Positions 49,001 to 58,560 of a stretch of 64,000 bases of DNA are shown here, piece by piece (the first letter of the stretch is position 1; every line of letters starts with the position of its first letter). The notes below the pieces were generated by a model. That model ran no database searches, was not told the origin of the DNA, and saw nothing but the letters and a program-made list of their open reading frames with translations. The DNA is from Sinonovacula constricta (Eukaryota; Mollusca; Bivalvia; Cardiida; Solecurtidae), in the NCBI GenBank assembly GCA_007844125.1, contig CM017556.1:24787714-24851713 (forward strand), read 5' to 3'. The translations under genes were made by a program, and so were the position numbers.

Positions 49001-52000
49001 TTTTTGGCCTTTATTTAAGGTTTGAGCACCTTAATGCACTATCATTTAAGGTAAGTGCACCTGAATGCGCTATCCAAAACTTCACGATTTTGCTGCAAGG
49101 TCATGCTGTGACCTTGACCTTCAAGGTAGCGACCCAAATGTTGTGCGCGACACGTCATCTCAATATGATCATTTCTGTGAAAAAGTTGTAAAATCCGACT
49201 TCAAATAACAAAGTTATGGGCCGGACCAATTTTGCTGCAAGGTCATGCTGTGACCTTGACCTTCAAGGTATCGACCAAAATGTTGTTCTCGACACGTCAT
49301 CTCAATATGGTGATCATTTCTGTGAAATAGTTGTAAAATCTGACTTCAATTAACAACGTTATGGGCTGGACAGAATTTTGCTGCAAGGTCATGCTGTGAC
49401 CTTGACCTTCAAGGTATCGACCCAAATAATTTTTGCGACACGTCATCTCAATATGCTGATCATTTCTGTAAAATAGTTGTAAAATCAAACTTCAAATAAC
49501 CAAGTTATGGGGCGGACATGATTTTGCTGCAAGGTCATGCTGTGACCTTGACCTTCAAGGTAGCGACCCAAATGTTGCGCGTGCATATTGTACACATTGC
49601 TACCTATTAACATACTAAGTTTCATGCACCTAGCTTTAGTAGTTTTTAAGTTATCAAAGGATCCAGATTTTTAGCAGACAGACAGACAGACAGACAGACG
49701 GAGGGTAAACCTACAGTCCCCTCTGGTGTGAACACCGGTAGGGGACTAAAAAGATAAATCAACTTAAAAATATTAAATTATCAGGATTATTCAACAACAA
49801 CATTGCAACAATCAATTATGGTTGTCTCAGTGAGGTCCAGCTATTTTGGTGAAGGAAACTTCCAGACAAATGTCTGGGCAGAATAACCACAGCACCACAG
49901 GATTGCTGGAAGACCTTCCCAACAAAAATCATTTGCCCTGAATGGGCCTCCAACCCACACCTTGAGTGGCTATCCAGTCAGAGGATTTACAGGTCAGCGA
50001 ATCTACTATATGCCGCAGGAATTATTAAGAACTGAAATTTAAACACAGAAAAGCAAAATTAGCACTGCTCTCAAAAAGATGACATTGTCTTGCTTTAATA
50101 CATGCAAGTGTAGCAAATAAATGTAGGGATGGTACCTAATAAGACATACAGAGCTACAAGGAAGCAACAAACATAAGGAAATACTTAACTTTTCTTCTCC
50201 TGTTTAAAGATATATTCCCATTTTTATAATGACAGTACACAAAAGATAATATACACCACCTACTGGTCTAAAAAACACAATGTAATTTATAGGAAGTCAA
50301 GTCAAGAAATGAAGCAATAATTTTATCTTTGCCTCTACAGACAAGTTTTAACTTAATACATTGTACATGCACATGCATTATTTAAGTACTATTAAGCATA
50401 TAAATGCTACAAAAGATTACATGTATAACCCTAACATATTCTTTACTATTTGGCAATATAATACACAGATAATTTCATATATTGCTCCTAGCAATGCAGG
50501 TCCTGATTTGGTTATGTACTATATAACTGTAACTAAACAATTTATTTTACTACATTCTAAATAGAACATTATCAGATATGCCCGTTCGACAATTCTGTTT
50601 CACTACATTCATTGATCGTGGGTTTATTGGTAAATTTTCTGCCTTCTTATCAAACTGAATAGAACAAGAATTGGCTAATCATAATACTGCTTACAAAGTC
50701 CATACTCTTTAGCGTGGAGACTAGAAGTATAACAATGTTGCCGCTATTTTGACAAGTCTGTCGAAACAATGAAAGAGCGAGCTTTATCATAGGACTGAAA
50801 TCTTCATCAGATTATAAGCGACCAATGAAATATTATAACCAGAAATGGCAAAAAGTGAACCAATAACCCATGGGCAATGAATGGAGAGTTACGAAATGGA
50901 TCGGTCGTGGATGTCCGACGATGTAAGTAGAATAGCTTGTTAACTTTTGAGAAAATTGTGATACTAGTGATAATGGGGAAAGCTAAAATATTGTAATTAT
51001 TTGTAGAATGTCAATTATTTGTTTGTTTATTGGGTTTATCATCCCACCAACAGTATTTCAGCTATCTGGAGACGGTGTCCACTTGAAGCAGATATGGTGC
51101 TGCCTTCACTGTGTATAGCATGCCGTGAACACCTGGCATGATACCACACCCAGTCACATTATCCTGACACCGGGCCAATCAGTCGTGGAACTACCCTTAT
51201 CTTTGCTTGAGTGTTAGAAAGGGAGCTATACCACTACCATTTTTAACGACTTTGGTATGTCGCGGCCCGGGATCGAACCAAGGGCCTCCCGGACCTGGAG
51301 CTGATGCTCTACCGATTGCGCTACCAGGTCTGGTTGAGCATGTCAATTATATTGATGCAGTAACTTCTAGGGCAGAAAGATTGAAAAATAACAGTCATAC
51401 CTATGATTCAATTCTTAATTTTCAGTGACCATATTTTTTTAAATTTTTTTTATACCTAATACATGTCTATAGTTTGAAGAGGTAAAATTTTAATCAATCT
51501 CCAGCTATAGATATGGATAGATCATTCAACACATCCAGGCTACTTACACACTGCTGTCATTGGCATGATGAAGTGACCATAGATATGACCTTGATCATTG
51601 TTTAACTGTTTAATGATTAAGCTTTAAAAAATGGCAATGTTATGGCAGAGACTCTAATACTTGGCAAAAGTTGCCATTATATGCAATGACCTTAAAAAGG
51701 ACTTTAAATATGACCTTGACCTTAATGGCGGCACTGGTAAATATAATACATCACACATCAAATGTATTTTCTGTATGATATCAAAGCTTGAGTAAAGTAC
51801 AGTAAAGTACATGCAAGTTATTAGACAGGAAACTGGGATTAGCTTCCATATGTACAAGCGCAATGACAGATATGGTTGGCTTGTGCTTGGTTTGCTGTCA
51901 GAATAATGTCTAGTATTGTAAGCTGTTTGTGGCATGCTATCACAGTGGATGAAGTAAATGTGCTTAGAGATAATACATGATCTCACAGACTGAAAGTATC

Positions 52001-55000
52001 AGTCAGAGTGGGAATATAAATGAAAACCATTTTACAGATTCAACATATTACCTGTAGATGGATACATCAAATTTGGTTTGATGGTCTTCCATGCTCACAA
52101 CTCGAATGCCATGCGGTGTCACTTTCAGCGATACCTTCTCCAGTTTCGTACCCATGGTTTTTGCCTACAACAGACACAAGGTAGAGTTAAAGTAATCACT
52201 TTGACTGTCGTCTATTTCATAACACAATACCAAAACAGTTTTCAATGGTCAGAGGTTTAAAATAAACCCAAGATGTTTGGGATTTTAATTCTAGCCCACT
52301 AAGAGTTTATTCTATTTTTGACAAAGACTTGTGGCAAATGCTGTAAAACTATGGGCTATCTAAAAATACTACTTACTATTATGGTACTAAGGTGACCTAC
52401 CAGATTTTGCATTAAAATTCTAATCAAATTATTACTTTGACATTGAAGAAAATGATTTAAAAAATGCCTGCTTGAACATCCTTTGAATAAATAAAACAAA
52501 TAAAAAAATCCTTTGAATGAATAAAACAAATAAAATCCCAAATCAACAAAAAACATTACTTGAACTTTACTTTTCTATGAGCTTGGACCTCATTATCAGC
52601 AATTATGGGGAGAGCATTGTTCTTGTCTTATTTATAATCTCCTTTTTAATGTAAGTCCATAATTTTGGAAGAATACTAAAGAAGATCAAGTTTAAAAAAA
52701 AGATACTTTTAGTAAAATCTGATATGGTCACGTTAAAACTAAAAATAGATGAAACAAAACTGTATCTAATCTTTTAACTGTGAGACCCTTAAGCAGGAAG
52801 TGGCCCCAAAGCTCTATTTCAGTTTTTAGTTAAGAAACAGGCACCTCAATTTCCCCATAGTCTTACCATAGTTATTGTTGGTAAGTATCCTAAATGAACT
52901 AAGGCTTCAACTGCAGAATTGAATCAATTTGTTTTTACACTTTGATACTTGCTGTAAGCAGCCCTCTTACCATGTCCACTATCCTCTGTACAGCCCTTGA
53001 GCTGACACCCTCCCCATAACTTTCCCCCAGGGGTAGTTCATCCAGCAGGGTGGATCCCAGATATTTTAGGTAGAAGGACACACCCTCTGTAATGGCCTCT
53101 CTGTTCTCCTCCCATCCTTCTCCTAGCTCTGAAACATTTTAAAAGTCTTAATGTCAATCAAACTATAAATTCAAAAACAGCCACTGTATCCAAGGTAGCA
53201 GTTTCTCAAAGTGTGTTTAATTATGTATCACTGTTCTTAATACTATATATCAAACTGAATAAAATATAATTAATATAAAGCAGCATTTGTGTTTGTCCAA
53301 ATTTTTACTTCGTCCCAGGCAGGCAACTCCACAGGAAAAGTTGAGTCTCAACCAAATACCAAGTCCCTTTCTGTGTTTTTTGTGTGAGTGTGTTTGTTAA
53401 TCTTAATCTAAGTCTTAGTCTGGCTTAATTACTCATATTGTAACAAACCTTAACAATTATTATACTGTAACATATACATGATAATTGCATCCTTTTTGCA
53501 GTTTTACTGCTGAAGCCATTTTAGGCTGGAATCTATGCAATCTTTATTTAAATGAGACTGATTGGATTATATCAATGTGCAATTTTAAGCAATATAACAG
53601 ATTATATTGCAACAAAAATAATTAAAAACATGTATTTTATTGACCTAAACATGGCAAATATTGCTTACAAGTTTGAAACCTATCATTAAGAGGACCATCT
53701 TTGTGACTAGGCTGTCTTGAAATAGACAGGTCATAAAATACCGTAAGAAATCATATTTTTTATGTTAACATTTTTTCACTGAAAGAAAAAATAAATACCA
53801 GCATATAAAGGCCTTAATAACACTACCATAGTACAGTTCACTAAAGTTACCATTGAAAAGATAGGGGGAATTTTCATTGTTAGGGGACATACAAGGCTTA
53901 TTTTCTGAGGGAAAGGGGCCTTTAAACGGCACCTTCTATAAAGGTAAATCCCCCCTGATACTACTGACTTAAATATTAGTCCTTATCTGTTTTAATACAC
54001 ACCCAACAAATTTATATCAGAGTCAAAACAACAATGTACATTATTTGATCACTTGATTTATTACAAAACTGTTGAATAATAATGATGTCAAAACATAATA
54101 GAAAAAAACTTCTTTTTAAAAGCTTTTTGACAATTAAAAAAACCCCCATATATGACTTCTAAAAATAATTGGTAAAAATCAGAAATACATTGGGAATACA
54201 ACAATGCTACTGTTTGTAGAGTTTTTCTCCTATGCGATGATTTAGCAACTAAGTAGAAAATATACTTTCTAAATTTTAAATTGGTTGCAATGTTTTTGTG
54301 TGAAAGCACTCTCAGGGCAATATCACTTTTGAGAGTCAGTATTTGATGCCCAGTGACTGGCCAATCAAAACCTTGGAATTGTAGGGTATGCAATACTTTT
54401 TGTTAATGACAAAACTCATGAGTTACTGCACTTGAGGATACTTATTTTGGGACTACTTGATTGCTTGACCTAACACATGATTTGAGCCAATATCTGCACT
54501 TCATCAACAGTATTGTGACATTACCTGTATTTGACATTCTAATAATCTTTAGTGGTAGTGTGTTTTTGACTGTAACACAATATTTCTATAAATTTTAATA
54601 TGTTACCTGTTTAATTGTTAAAAGTTAAAGCGTGTTATGAAATAGTTTGATTACAGTTACCGTGTTACTTTATTTGAAAAAAATATATGCAGAAGTCCTA
54701 TCTTTCTATGGTCTTCAATTGTTGAACTTACTTAAAATTTTGTTTTAAACCCTACATTCATTACTTGTGTGTCACATTAAAATTTGAAAATGCCACATTA
54801 ATTTTGAAAATGTCACATTGATTTTGGGGGACATTGGACCATTATTATTAATTTTTTTTTTGATCACTGTAATTGCAAAATGAATCAAAGCACCAAAAGC
54901 AAAAAAAAGCAAAAGGCAGGGGTGTAAAACTTTATTTCCTTTCCCATATGGAAGGGGATATCCGCCAATATTCAATTTCTAATTTGCAAATTGCAACACT

Positions 55001-58000
55001 GCTTATGCTTAAATTTGCTATTTGTTTGCACAAACACATTCGTTTTTACATGTATCTAATTCACATTTCTCATATACAATTTGGAAATTACAAATCTCAA
55101 GTCACAATTATAAAGTCACAAATGTTATGTTCGCTTACAATTTACAAGTTACAAATCTCAAAGTCACAAATCACTAATGTACAAGTTAAGAATTGGCATC
55201 ATTCAGACGCTAGGTGGCGATGCCACATAAATATAGACGTCACTAAGCTAAAAATAGAACGGAATATCATAAGTTAAAAATAGAACGGAACCATAAATGA
55301 TTCTTCAAGAGAGATGCAATAGAAAACAGCCAACGTTATTTGGCGTCAAATTGAACGCGTTATCTTTTGCAAAAAGTAGTTATTAATGTATATATTAAAA
55401 TTCTGCAAGTAATTTTACCATATAAGTCTTTGTTTTCTTAAAACTACATTCAATTCAATTTAATATACATATCGGACATTTCCAGAAGAACATACCCTCT
55501 CATTCACATTCGGATTCGTTTACAATGCAAAGAAATTGAACTACATCAACAGGAGTACTTGATGTAGTGAGAATGCTTTCCCTAGAGGCTGGTGCCCATG
55601 TAGCTCAGTTGCTAGAGCACCTACCTCAAGAGCAGGAGGTCCTGGATTCGACCCCGGCCCTCGGTACTGGGATTTTTACAGCTTTTTTAGTGGTGTCTGA
55701 ATGAATTCATCAGAACACCATGTGGAGCAGGAACGTGCTAGGTAATGGTGGCTCTGTCCAGTTGATTCCTGGCTAAAAAAAAGGAAGGCTCTCTGCCCAG
55801 GTAGGCCAGTTGGTAGAGCACCTGATTACGGAGGTCTTGGGTTCGAACTCAATACTGTGTACCTTTAAAGGAATTTTGTCAGCTCGGATCACTTCGGTTA
55901 AATCAGGATATATGCAGTTAATTGAAAGAGGGTGACCCATAGGAGATGAAAGGGAGTGGGGGCAGGGGTGTAGGGGCTGTCAGACCTGAGAGATAAAAAT
56001 ATAGGAACAACATTTGAACCGATTCATACAGTTTGAGGAAAAGGTAGAGACGTGTAAATATGGACCAACTTTTATTGGTGCATGTCTACAGTACATGTCA
56101 CGAATGATTTTAAATGCATCTATCACGCATTTTTCCTAATGTGCCATTAACACTGAATTATCACTTGATCTTGTATAATCACAAACATAGGCCTATATAT
56201 ACGTAGTCATATCAAGATCAACAGTTAAGTACAGAATAATATCCTCAAAATTGTATAGAACAAATAAATAATACTTGTGTAGGATTCTGTCGGTAAGAAA
56301 CTCACAACTTGAAAGTACAACGCGGACAAGTTCAAGTGAATATTCTATTTATAGATGGACATTCCCGTGTTAGAAGCGCCCCCTTGCGTCCTAATGTTGA
56401 ACTGGTGTTATGCAGTGTACATTTTACATTAGAGATTTGCGCCTGAAGATAAATAACTTAAAGTAAATTAGATTCTAGAAATGTAAAATGTAATCGTGAT
56501 TTTCGCCCCGAGATTTGTAACTTGTAAATTGTATATGCGGGAAATGTGAAATTGTTTAAATGTTATGTTGAAATGTGAACATTTTCCTGTGATAGATAAA
56601 AGTTAGGATGTAATTAGATAGCGATATTTAGCCTGCGCTGTGTTGAAATTTATAAATTGACATTTGAAGTGACAAATCCGAGTATTGAAAGTTAGAAATG
56701 GTAAATAGAATATTGGCGGGTATCCCCTTCCATACACCCATTCGCTATACATAGCATATAAACAGACATGAAATCAGTTTACTAAAGACAGAGACATGGT
56801 CATCTGCATTTAACCTCAGAAATGCTTTCAGCCACTTAACTTGGAAAATGCATAATACATATTTTTGTCATATTTCGGTCTTTGTCAGGCTTGGATTTTC
56901 TTTTCTGACCTGTTTCAGGCTTGTCAAGCTTTATGTCTCCTTGTTATAATGTAACAATTGATTTTAAAGGAATGTTGTTTGTAACTCTAGTGCCCAAATT
57001 TATATAGAAGACAAAGCGCATACACTTCTATTTTGTTATGATGTCACCGTTTTCCAAATTCAGGTATAAGTAATTTTAAGACCCAAAAACATGTGGTTAA
57101 CTTAAGGATTTTTACTTCATATTCTACTTTAATATGTTTATCACAACTAATGAACAAATTCACAAAATATGTCTTTGTTTTCATTATATTTTTAATAATT
57201 TATATCAAACTCCACTTAATTCCCTTACGATTCAAACTGTCCTTGTAAGGGAGATCACTAATGCATACCAATCTGTGCTATACATTAAGTAACTTTCTTA
57301 TGTTCACCTGCACATGTGCAGTTAGACAGTTTGGTGGTAAACAAATGCACGGATCTATATGCTAGATAAATTTTATCAAACAATTTGATGGATTTCATTC
57401 TTAATGTTTTGTGGATTTGTTTGGTTAGCAGTGAACTTTTAATGAAAGATTCTTGATAGGAAAAGCATTATACAAAAATTTTTTAGTTTTCCTAGACAAA
57501 AAAATCCACTTGTTCCACAATTAAATTTCTCGTTTCAGGCAAGACTTGCATGGGATTTCGACACGCCTACAAAAGGCAATATGAAGCAAAGTGTGAACAT
57601 GCTTTTCAATCACTATGGCTGGAAGGAAGACCATAACTGTTCCATGAAGAGGCGAAAATGTTCTACGAATGGTGTAAAACCTCAGAAAATGATTCCGCAT
57701 TTGTACAGGGTTTTAATCATTTTACACTGGACTCAGTTAAGATCCACACAAAAAAGCAAATTACAGTTGCAAAATTTTAATAGGAATGTAACTTTACAGG
57801 CAAGTATTAAGATCTCTGTATCATTATTGTATTGTATAAGGTTGGGCTAGTGAAATATGAATCAGGCTAGTGAAAAGTCCTTCCTAGTACTAGTACAGTA
57901 GTAGTAGTCAAAACATGCTAGTGGTGTCAAAATCTGAATTTCCAGCACAGTGACTACAGGTAACATAGGAATATAATTAGTTCATAAATCACATGTACAA

Positions 58001-58318
58001 CAGGGAGTTTAAAGAGAATAAAAAAAACATAGTGGACTATGGTGGTAAATTTTCAATACAATGGCACCTGTCAATTCAAACCAATATTTTGGAGAAAATT
58101 GCCAAACAAACGCATGACCCTAACAAACGCGTGACTGAATTATAGTTTAAGATTATAACAAACGTCAACTAAACGTAAACATAAAGGCATGGTTTTTGGC
58201 AACTCGACCCAACTAGCTGTCAGTGTCAGATACTTGATGTCAACATGTCAAACAGAAACTTACTGTCATGTTTCCCAATTTGTGGTGTTTTTCGGACTTT
58301 TCGAAACAGAGACTCCAT
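37096..58318 (-). CDS. LDLRAP1: Low-density lipoprotein receptor adapter protein 1 (ARH), PTB clathrin adaptor, 9 coding exons
   Basis: Coding exons on minus: 58264-58318, 52971-53128, 52052-52164, 44258-44372, 41351-41446, 39912-40029, 39323-39405, 38591-38691, 37096-37276. They total 1020 nt, that is 339 aa plus TAA (human 308 aa). All junctions are GT-AG and in phase. N-terminus MESLFRKVRKTPQIGKHDK. PTB domain about 30-170: EGVSFYLKYLGSTLLDELP, VSLKVTPHGIRVVSMED, DVSIYRISFCTADKNHEKLF, AFIARNSINETMECHAFYC, AQAVTLSVSQAFQLARDLWE. Next a Ser/Pro-rich linker. An AP-2 beta-appendage motif D275-D276-W-F278-SQ-L281-AEN-R285 fits the ARH consensus and crosses the last splice site. The human LLDLE clathrin box has no exact match; the protein ends DLLNI. 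In the family the PTB binds FxNPxY tails of LDL-receptor proteins and links them to clathrin and AP-2. Exon 1 is 55 nt; its 1-nt overhang completes Lys19 with exon 2. Introns 3 (7.7 kb) and 1 (5.1 kb) are repeat-filled. Confidence 0.93.
37838..37961 (-). mobile_element. tRNA-derived SINE, family B, 5' part only, LDLRAP1 intron 8
   Basis: On minus: ACCAGACCTGGTAGCACAAT head, decayed B box (GTTTGATCCC), then the body to CCCTTGCTA; the 3' half is missing. Confidence 0.75.
38024..38542. mobile_element. hAT-like nonautonomous element, 519 bp, LDLRAP1 intron 8
   Basis: The ends TAGGGCTGCAA and TTGCAGCCCTA are perfect inverted 11-mers, continued by GATTCA-type motifs inward. The flanks ctatataa (38016-38023) and ctatatat (38543-38550) match at 7 of 8 bases, the length of a hAT target duplication. 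The frame at 38034-38318 has no recognisable transposase motif. Confidence 0.75.
38975..39115 (+). mobile_element. 3' half of SINE family C, LDLRAP1 intron 7
   Basis: GGTTCTATCCAGACATAAAT, CTGGGTTCTTCC and the end GATGTAACAAAAAACAACAA match the 3' half of the copy at 23055-23300. The tRNA-like head is absent. Antisense to LDLRAP1. Confidence 0.6.
39484..39640 (-). mobile_element. tRNA-derived SINE, family B, 5' half, LDLRAP1 intron 6
   Basis: On minus: ACCAGACCCGGTAGCAAGAT head with mutated boxes, then CATACCAAAGTCATTAAAAA and body to about GGTTTGCCC. It ends 84 bp from exon 7. Confidence 0.75.
40531..41165. repeat. 15-bp minisatellite in 120-bp higher-order repeats, LDLRAP1 intron 5
   Basis: The basic unit is about TGTCATACATTCATA (15 bp). 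Eight variant units form a 120-bp block that is repeated head to tail: 40681-40800, 40801-40920 and 40921-41040 are almost identical, with one difference in the TCACACATTC/TCACATATTC segment. Because 15 is a multiple of 3, several frames stay open on both strands (241, 189 and 176 codons); these are not genes. Confidence 0.95.
41620..41735. repeat. Degenerate dispersed repeat block, LDLRAP1 intron 4
   Basis: Loose similarity (CCTGCTATGCCTGTTTGAGC, then CAGCCAGCTTTGTCTGGAGC) to the 'cagatcctgatcag...ctggtctggatctac' family seen at 32200, 32660, 46965 and 47255. Confidence 0.3.
41987..43999. repeat. 14-bp minisatellite array, about 2 kb, with 28- and 98-bp higher-order structure, LDLRAP1 intron 4
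   Basis: Two main 14-mers alternate: CTAGGCACAGTAGT and ATGGACACAGAAGT. About 140 units run without interruption, homogeneous towards 43999 and more varied near 42000. The variant AAGTCAAG starts at 43604, 43702 and 43800, and its 2-bp-deleted form AAGTCGAC at 43898; each step is 98 bp, that is seven units. Minus-strand frames with LLCLDYCAQ-like peptides are translations of the array. Confidence 0.97.
44404..44622 (-). pseudogene. Two decayed tandem copies of LDLRAP1 exon 4
   Basis: Next to exon 4 (44258-44372), in intron 3, lie two exon-like copies. Copy 2 (44404-44485) shares GTCTC, AATGGAGTTTCTAGCAATGA and GGATATTCTAAAATCAA with the exon and its acceptor side (GGATATTCTGAAATCAA). Copy 3 (about 44541-44622) shares AATGGAGTTTCTAGCAA with copy 2 and GTACAGAAAGATATACTGAA with the exon. 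In copy 2 an exact 25-bp tandem duplication (44461-44485 and 44486-44510) repeats the acceptor side. In the phase required by exon 3 copy 2 meets a stop (reading into TGC TAG), so neither copy can replace the exon. Confidence 0.8.
45324..46463. mobile_element. hAT-like nonautonomous element, 1140 bp, with perfect 8-bp target duplication
   Basis: The ends TAGGGATGTCAA and TTGACATCCCTA are inverted, followed inward by repeated CGGATATCCG blocks on both sides. The 8-bp sequence gtaataat flanks it exactly (45316-45323 and 46464-46471). The interior has a G-run (45450-45496) and a partial internal duplication (GCTTTAGCACATTTCT in both the 45920-46105 and 46106-46235 parts). No transposase seen. 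Confidence 0.9.
45428..45496. repeat. (GT)n followed by long poly-G tracts
   Basis: Runs of 22, 11, 7 and 4 G separated by single T follow a short (GT)n. It lies inside the hAT-like element. The lengths may be affected by sequencing. Confidence 0.85.
46965..47380. repeat. Two copies of the 'agatcctgatcag' dispersed block, LDLRAP1 intron 3
   Basis: 46975-47135 has AATAGTGCAGATCCTGGTCA and GACAGACCTGGATCTTCACT; 47240-47380 has TGCAGATCTTGATCAG and CTGGTTAATCTGGATCTGCC. Same order of motifs as at 32200 and 32660. Confidence 0.55.
47381..48765. other. LDLRAP1 intron 3, nothing coding
   Basis: Non-coding AT-rich intron. 47740-47960 (AGTTATGTCCCTTTCCTGTC, GAGTTATGACCCTTTTTGTG) looks like an old dispersed repeat. 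Confidence 0.4.
48766..49747. mobile_element. Composite TIR element enclosing a tandem repeat, LDLRAP1 intron 3
   Basis: The left end AGTCCCCTACCAG (48766-48778) and the right end CCGGTAGGGGACT (49735-49747) are inverted with one mismatch. A (CAGA)n tract precedes the right end. A second internal end-like stretch (about 48885-48950: ACAGACAGACAGGGCAAATC, TAGTCTCCTCCCAC) suggests one copy beside or inside another. Confidence 0.5.
49085..49575. repeat. Tandem repeat, 141-147-bp unit, about 3.4 copies
   Basis: GCTGCAAGGTCATGCTGTGA followed by CCTTGACCTTCAAGGTA starts at about 49092, 49233, 49380 and 49525. Each unit also has GACACGTCATCTCAATATG and AGTTGTAAAATC. Confidence 0.9.
49833..50020 (-). 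mobile_element. tRNA-derived SINE, family A, copy 3, LDLRAP1 intron 3
   Basis: On plus: AGACAAATGTCTGGGCAGAA, GCTGGAAGACCTTCC and the decayed head near 50000. Matches 6950-7133 and 14103-14285. Sense to LDLRAP1. Confidence 0.6.
51019..51339 (-). mobile_element. tRNA-derived SINE, family B, full length with 11-bp target duplication, LDLRAP1 intron 3
   Basis: On minus: tRNA-like head with A box (TAGCGCAATCGGTAGAG) and B box (GGTTCGATCCC), body, and 3' end CTGTTGGTGGGATGATAAAC with an (AAAC)n tail. The flanks atgtcaattat (51008-51018 and 51340-51350) are identical, a typical LINE-mobilised target duplication. The frame at 51207-51428 is an artefact of the SINE. Confidence 0.92.
51480..51770. 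other. Old dispersed repeat in LDLRAP1 intron 3
   Basis: Contains GACCATAGATATGACCTTGA, ATGGCAATGTTATGGCAGAG and AATATGACCTTGACCTTAAT, phrases of the AGGTCA-rich dispersed repeat type. No coding potential. Confidence 0.4.
53129..54947. other. LDLRAP1 intron 1, 3' part, nothing recognised
   Basis: AT-rich non-coding sequence without a recognisable repeat. A frame of about 100 codons at 54088-54393 on minus has no known motif. Confidence 0.4.
54948..56733. mobile_element. Element or inverted pair with TIRs of about 200 bp or more, LDLRAP1 intron 1
   Basis: The left end ATGGAAGGGGATATCCGCCA and the right end, read on minus, ATGGAAGGGGATACCCGCCA agree over about 30 bp. About 190-200 bp further in, the sequence starting TACAATTTACAAGTTACAAA (55136-55159) recurs exactly as its 24-bp inverse at 56510-56533. 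The arms enclose the two tRNA-like heads at 55594-55860. Confidence 0.65.
55594..55860 (+). mobile_element. Two tRNA-like heads in one SINE-like unit
   Basis: Head 1 (55594-55664): TAGCTCAGTTGCTAGAGCA A box and GGATTCGACCC B box. Head 2 (55795-55860): TAGGCCAGTTGGTAGAGCA A box and GGGTTCGAACTC B box. The acceptor ends do not pair, so neither is a functional tRNA. The 130 bp between them have GAACACCATGTGGAGCAGGA and AATGGTGGCTCTGTCCAG, partly like SINE family C. Confidence 0.7.
57539..57715 (+). other. Exon-like open stretch, not recognised
   Basis: A good acceptor (TTTCTCGTTTCAG) precedes an open frame: ARLAWDFDTPTKGN, MLFNHYGWKEDHN, CSMKRRKCSTNG. Composition is protein-like (Trp, Cys and charged residues), but I know no family for it and see no partner exons. 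It is antisense inside LDLRAP1 intron 1. The frame stays open to 57850 but looks less protein-like after about 57715. It may be an exon of an unknown gene or an old mobile-element fragment. Confidence 0.25.
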
Positions 58319-58560
58319 TTGACACGTCGCGGTTTGGTTTATCACTTTAATTCCAAGTTCTTGGTGACTAATTGTACTTATTTATGTTCCAAATACGGCC
58401 AGGCAGGGCGTATTAAAATGAAACATGCGATATGCAGTGCTCCAATGAAAGCTTCGTTGTCTGGTTCCAAAAAGTTATGCGAACTCGTAGAACAAATAAA
58501 TGGTGGCTGGAAACCAGTCACATAAAGGGAGATAACACAGCGGAATAAAAAAACCATCCC
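58319..58560 (-). promoter_or_regulatory. LDLRAP1 5' UTR and promoter region
   Basis: Directly upstream of the LDLRAP1 start on minus. It is less AT-rich than its surroundings and contains a few CpG-containing words (GCGTATT, GTCGCGG, CTTCGTT on plus). The +4 base is G and -3 is C, a moderate start context. No TATA box recognised. Confidence 0.4.

Noticed and set aside
51207..51428. 73-codon plus-strand frame
   Set aside because: Arises from the antisense of a family B SINE; the same peptide appears at other SINE copies (26992-27177).
55594..55664. Functional tRNA gene
   Set aside because: A and B boxes are good, but the acceptor strands do not pair; it is a tRNA-derived SINE head. The same holds for 55795-55860.
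58268..58525. Plus-strand 85-codon frame
   Set aside because: Antisense to LDLRAP1 exon 1 and its 5' UTR; the minus-strand reading MESLFRKVRKTPQIGKHD joins exon 2 in phase.
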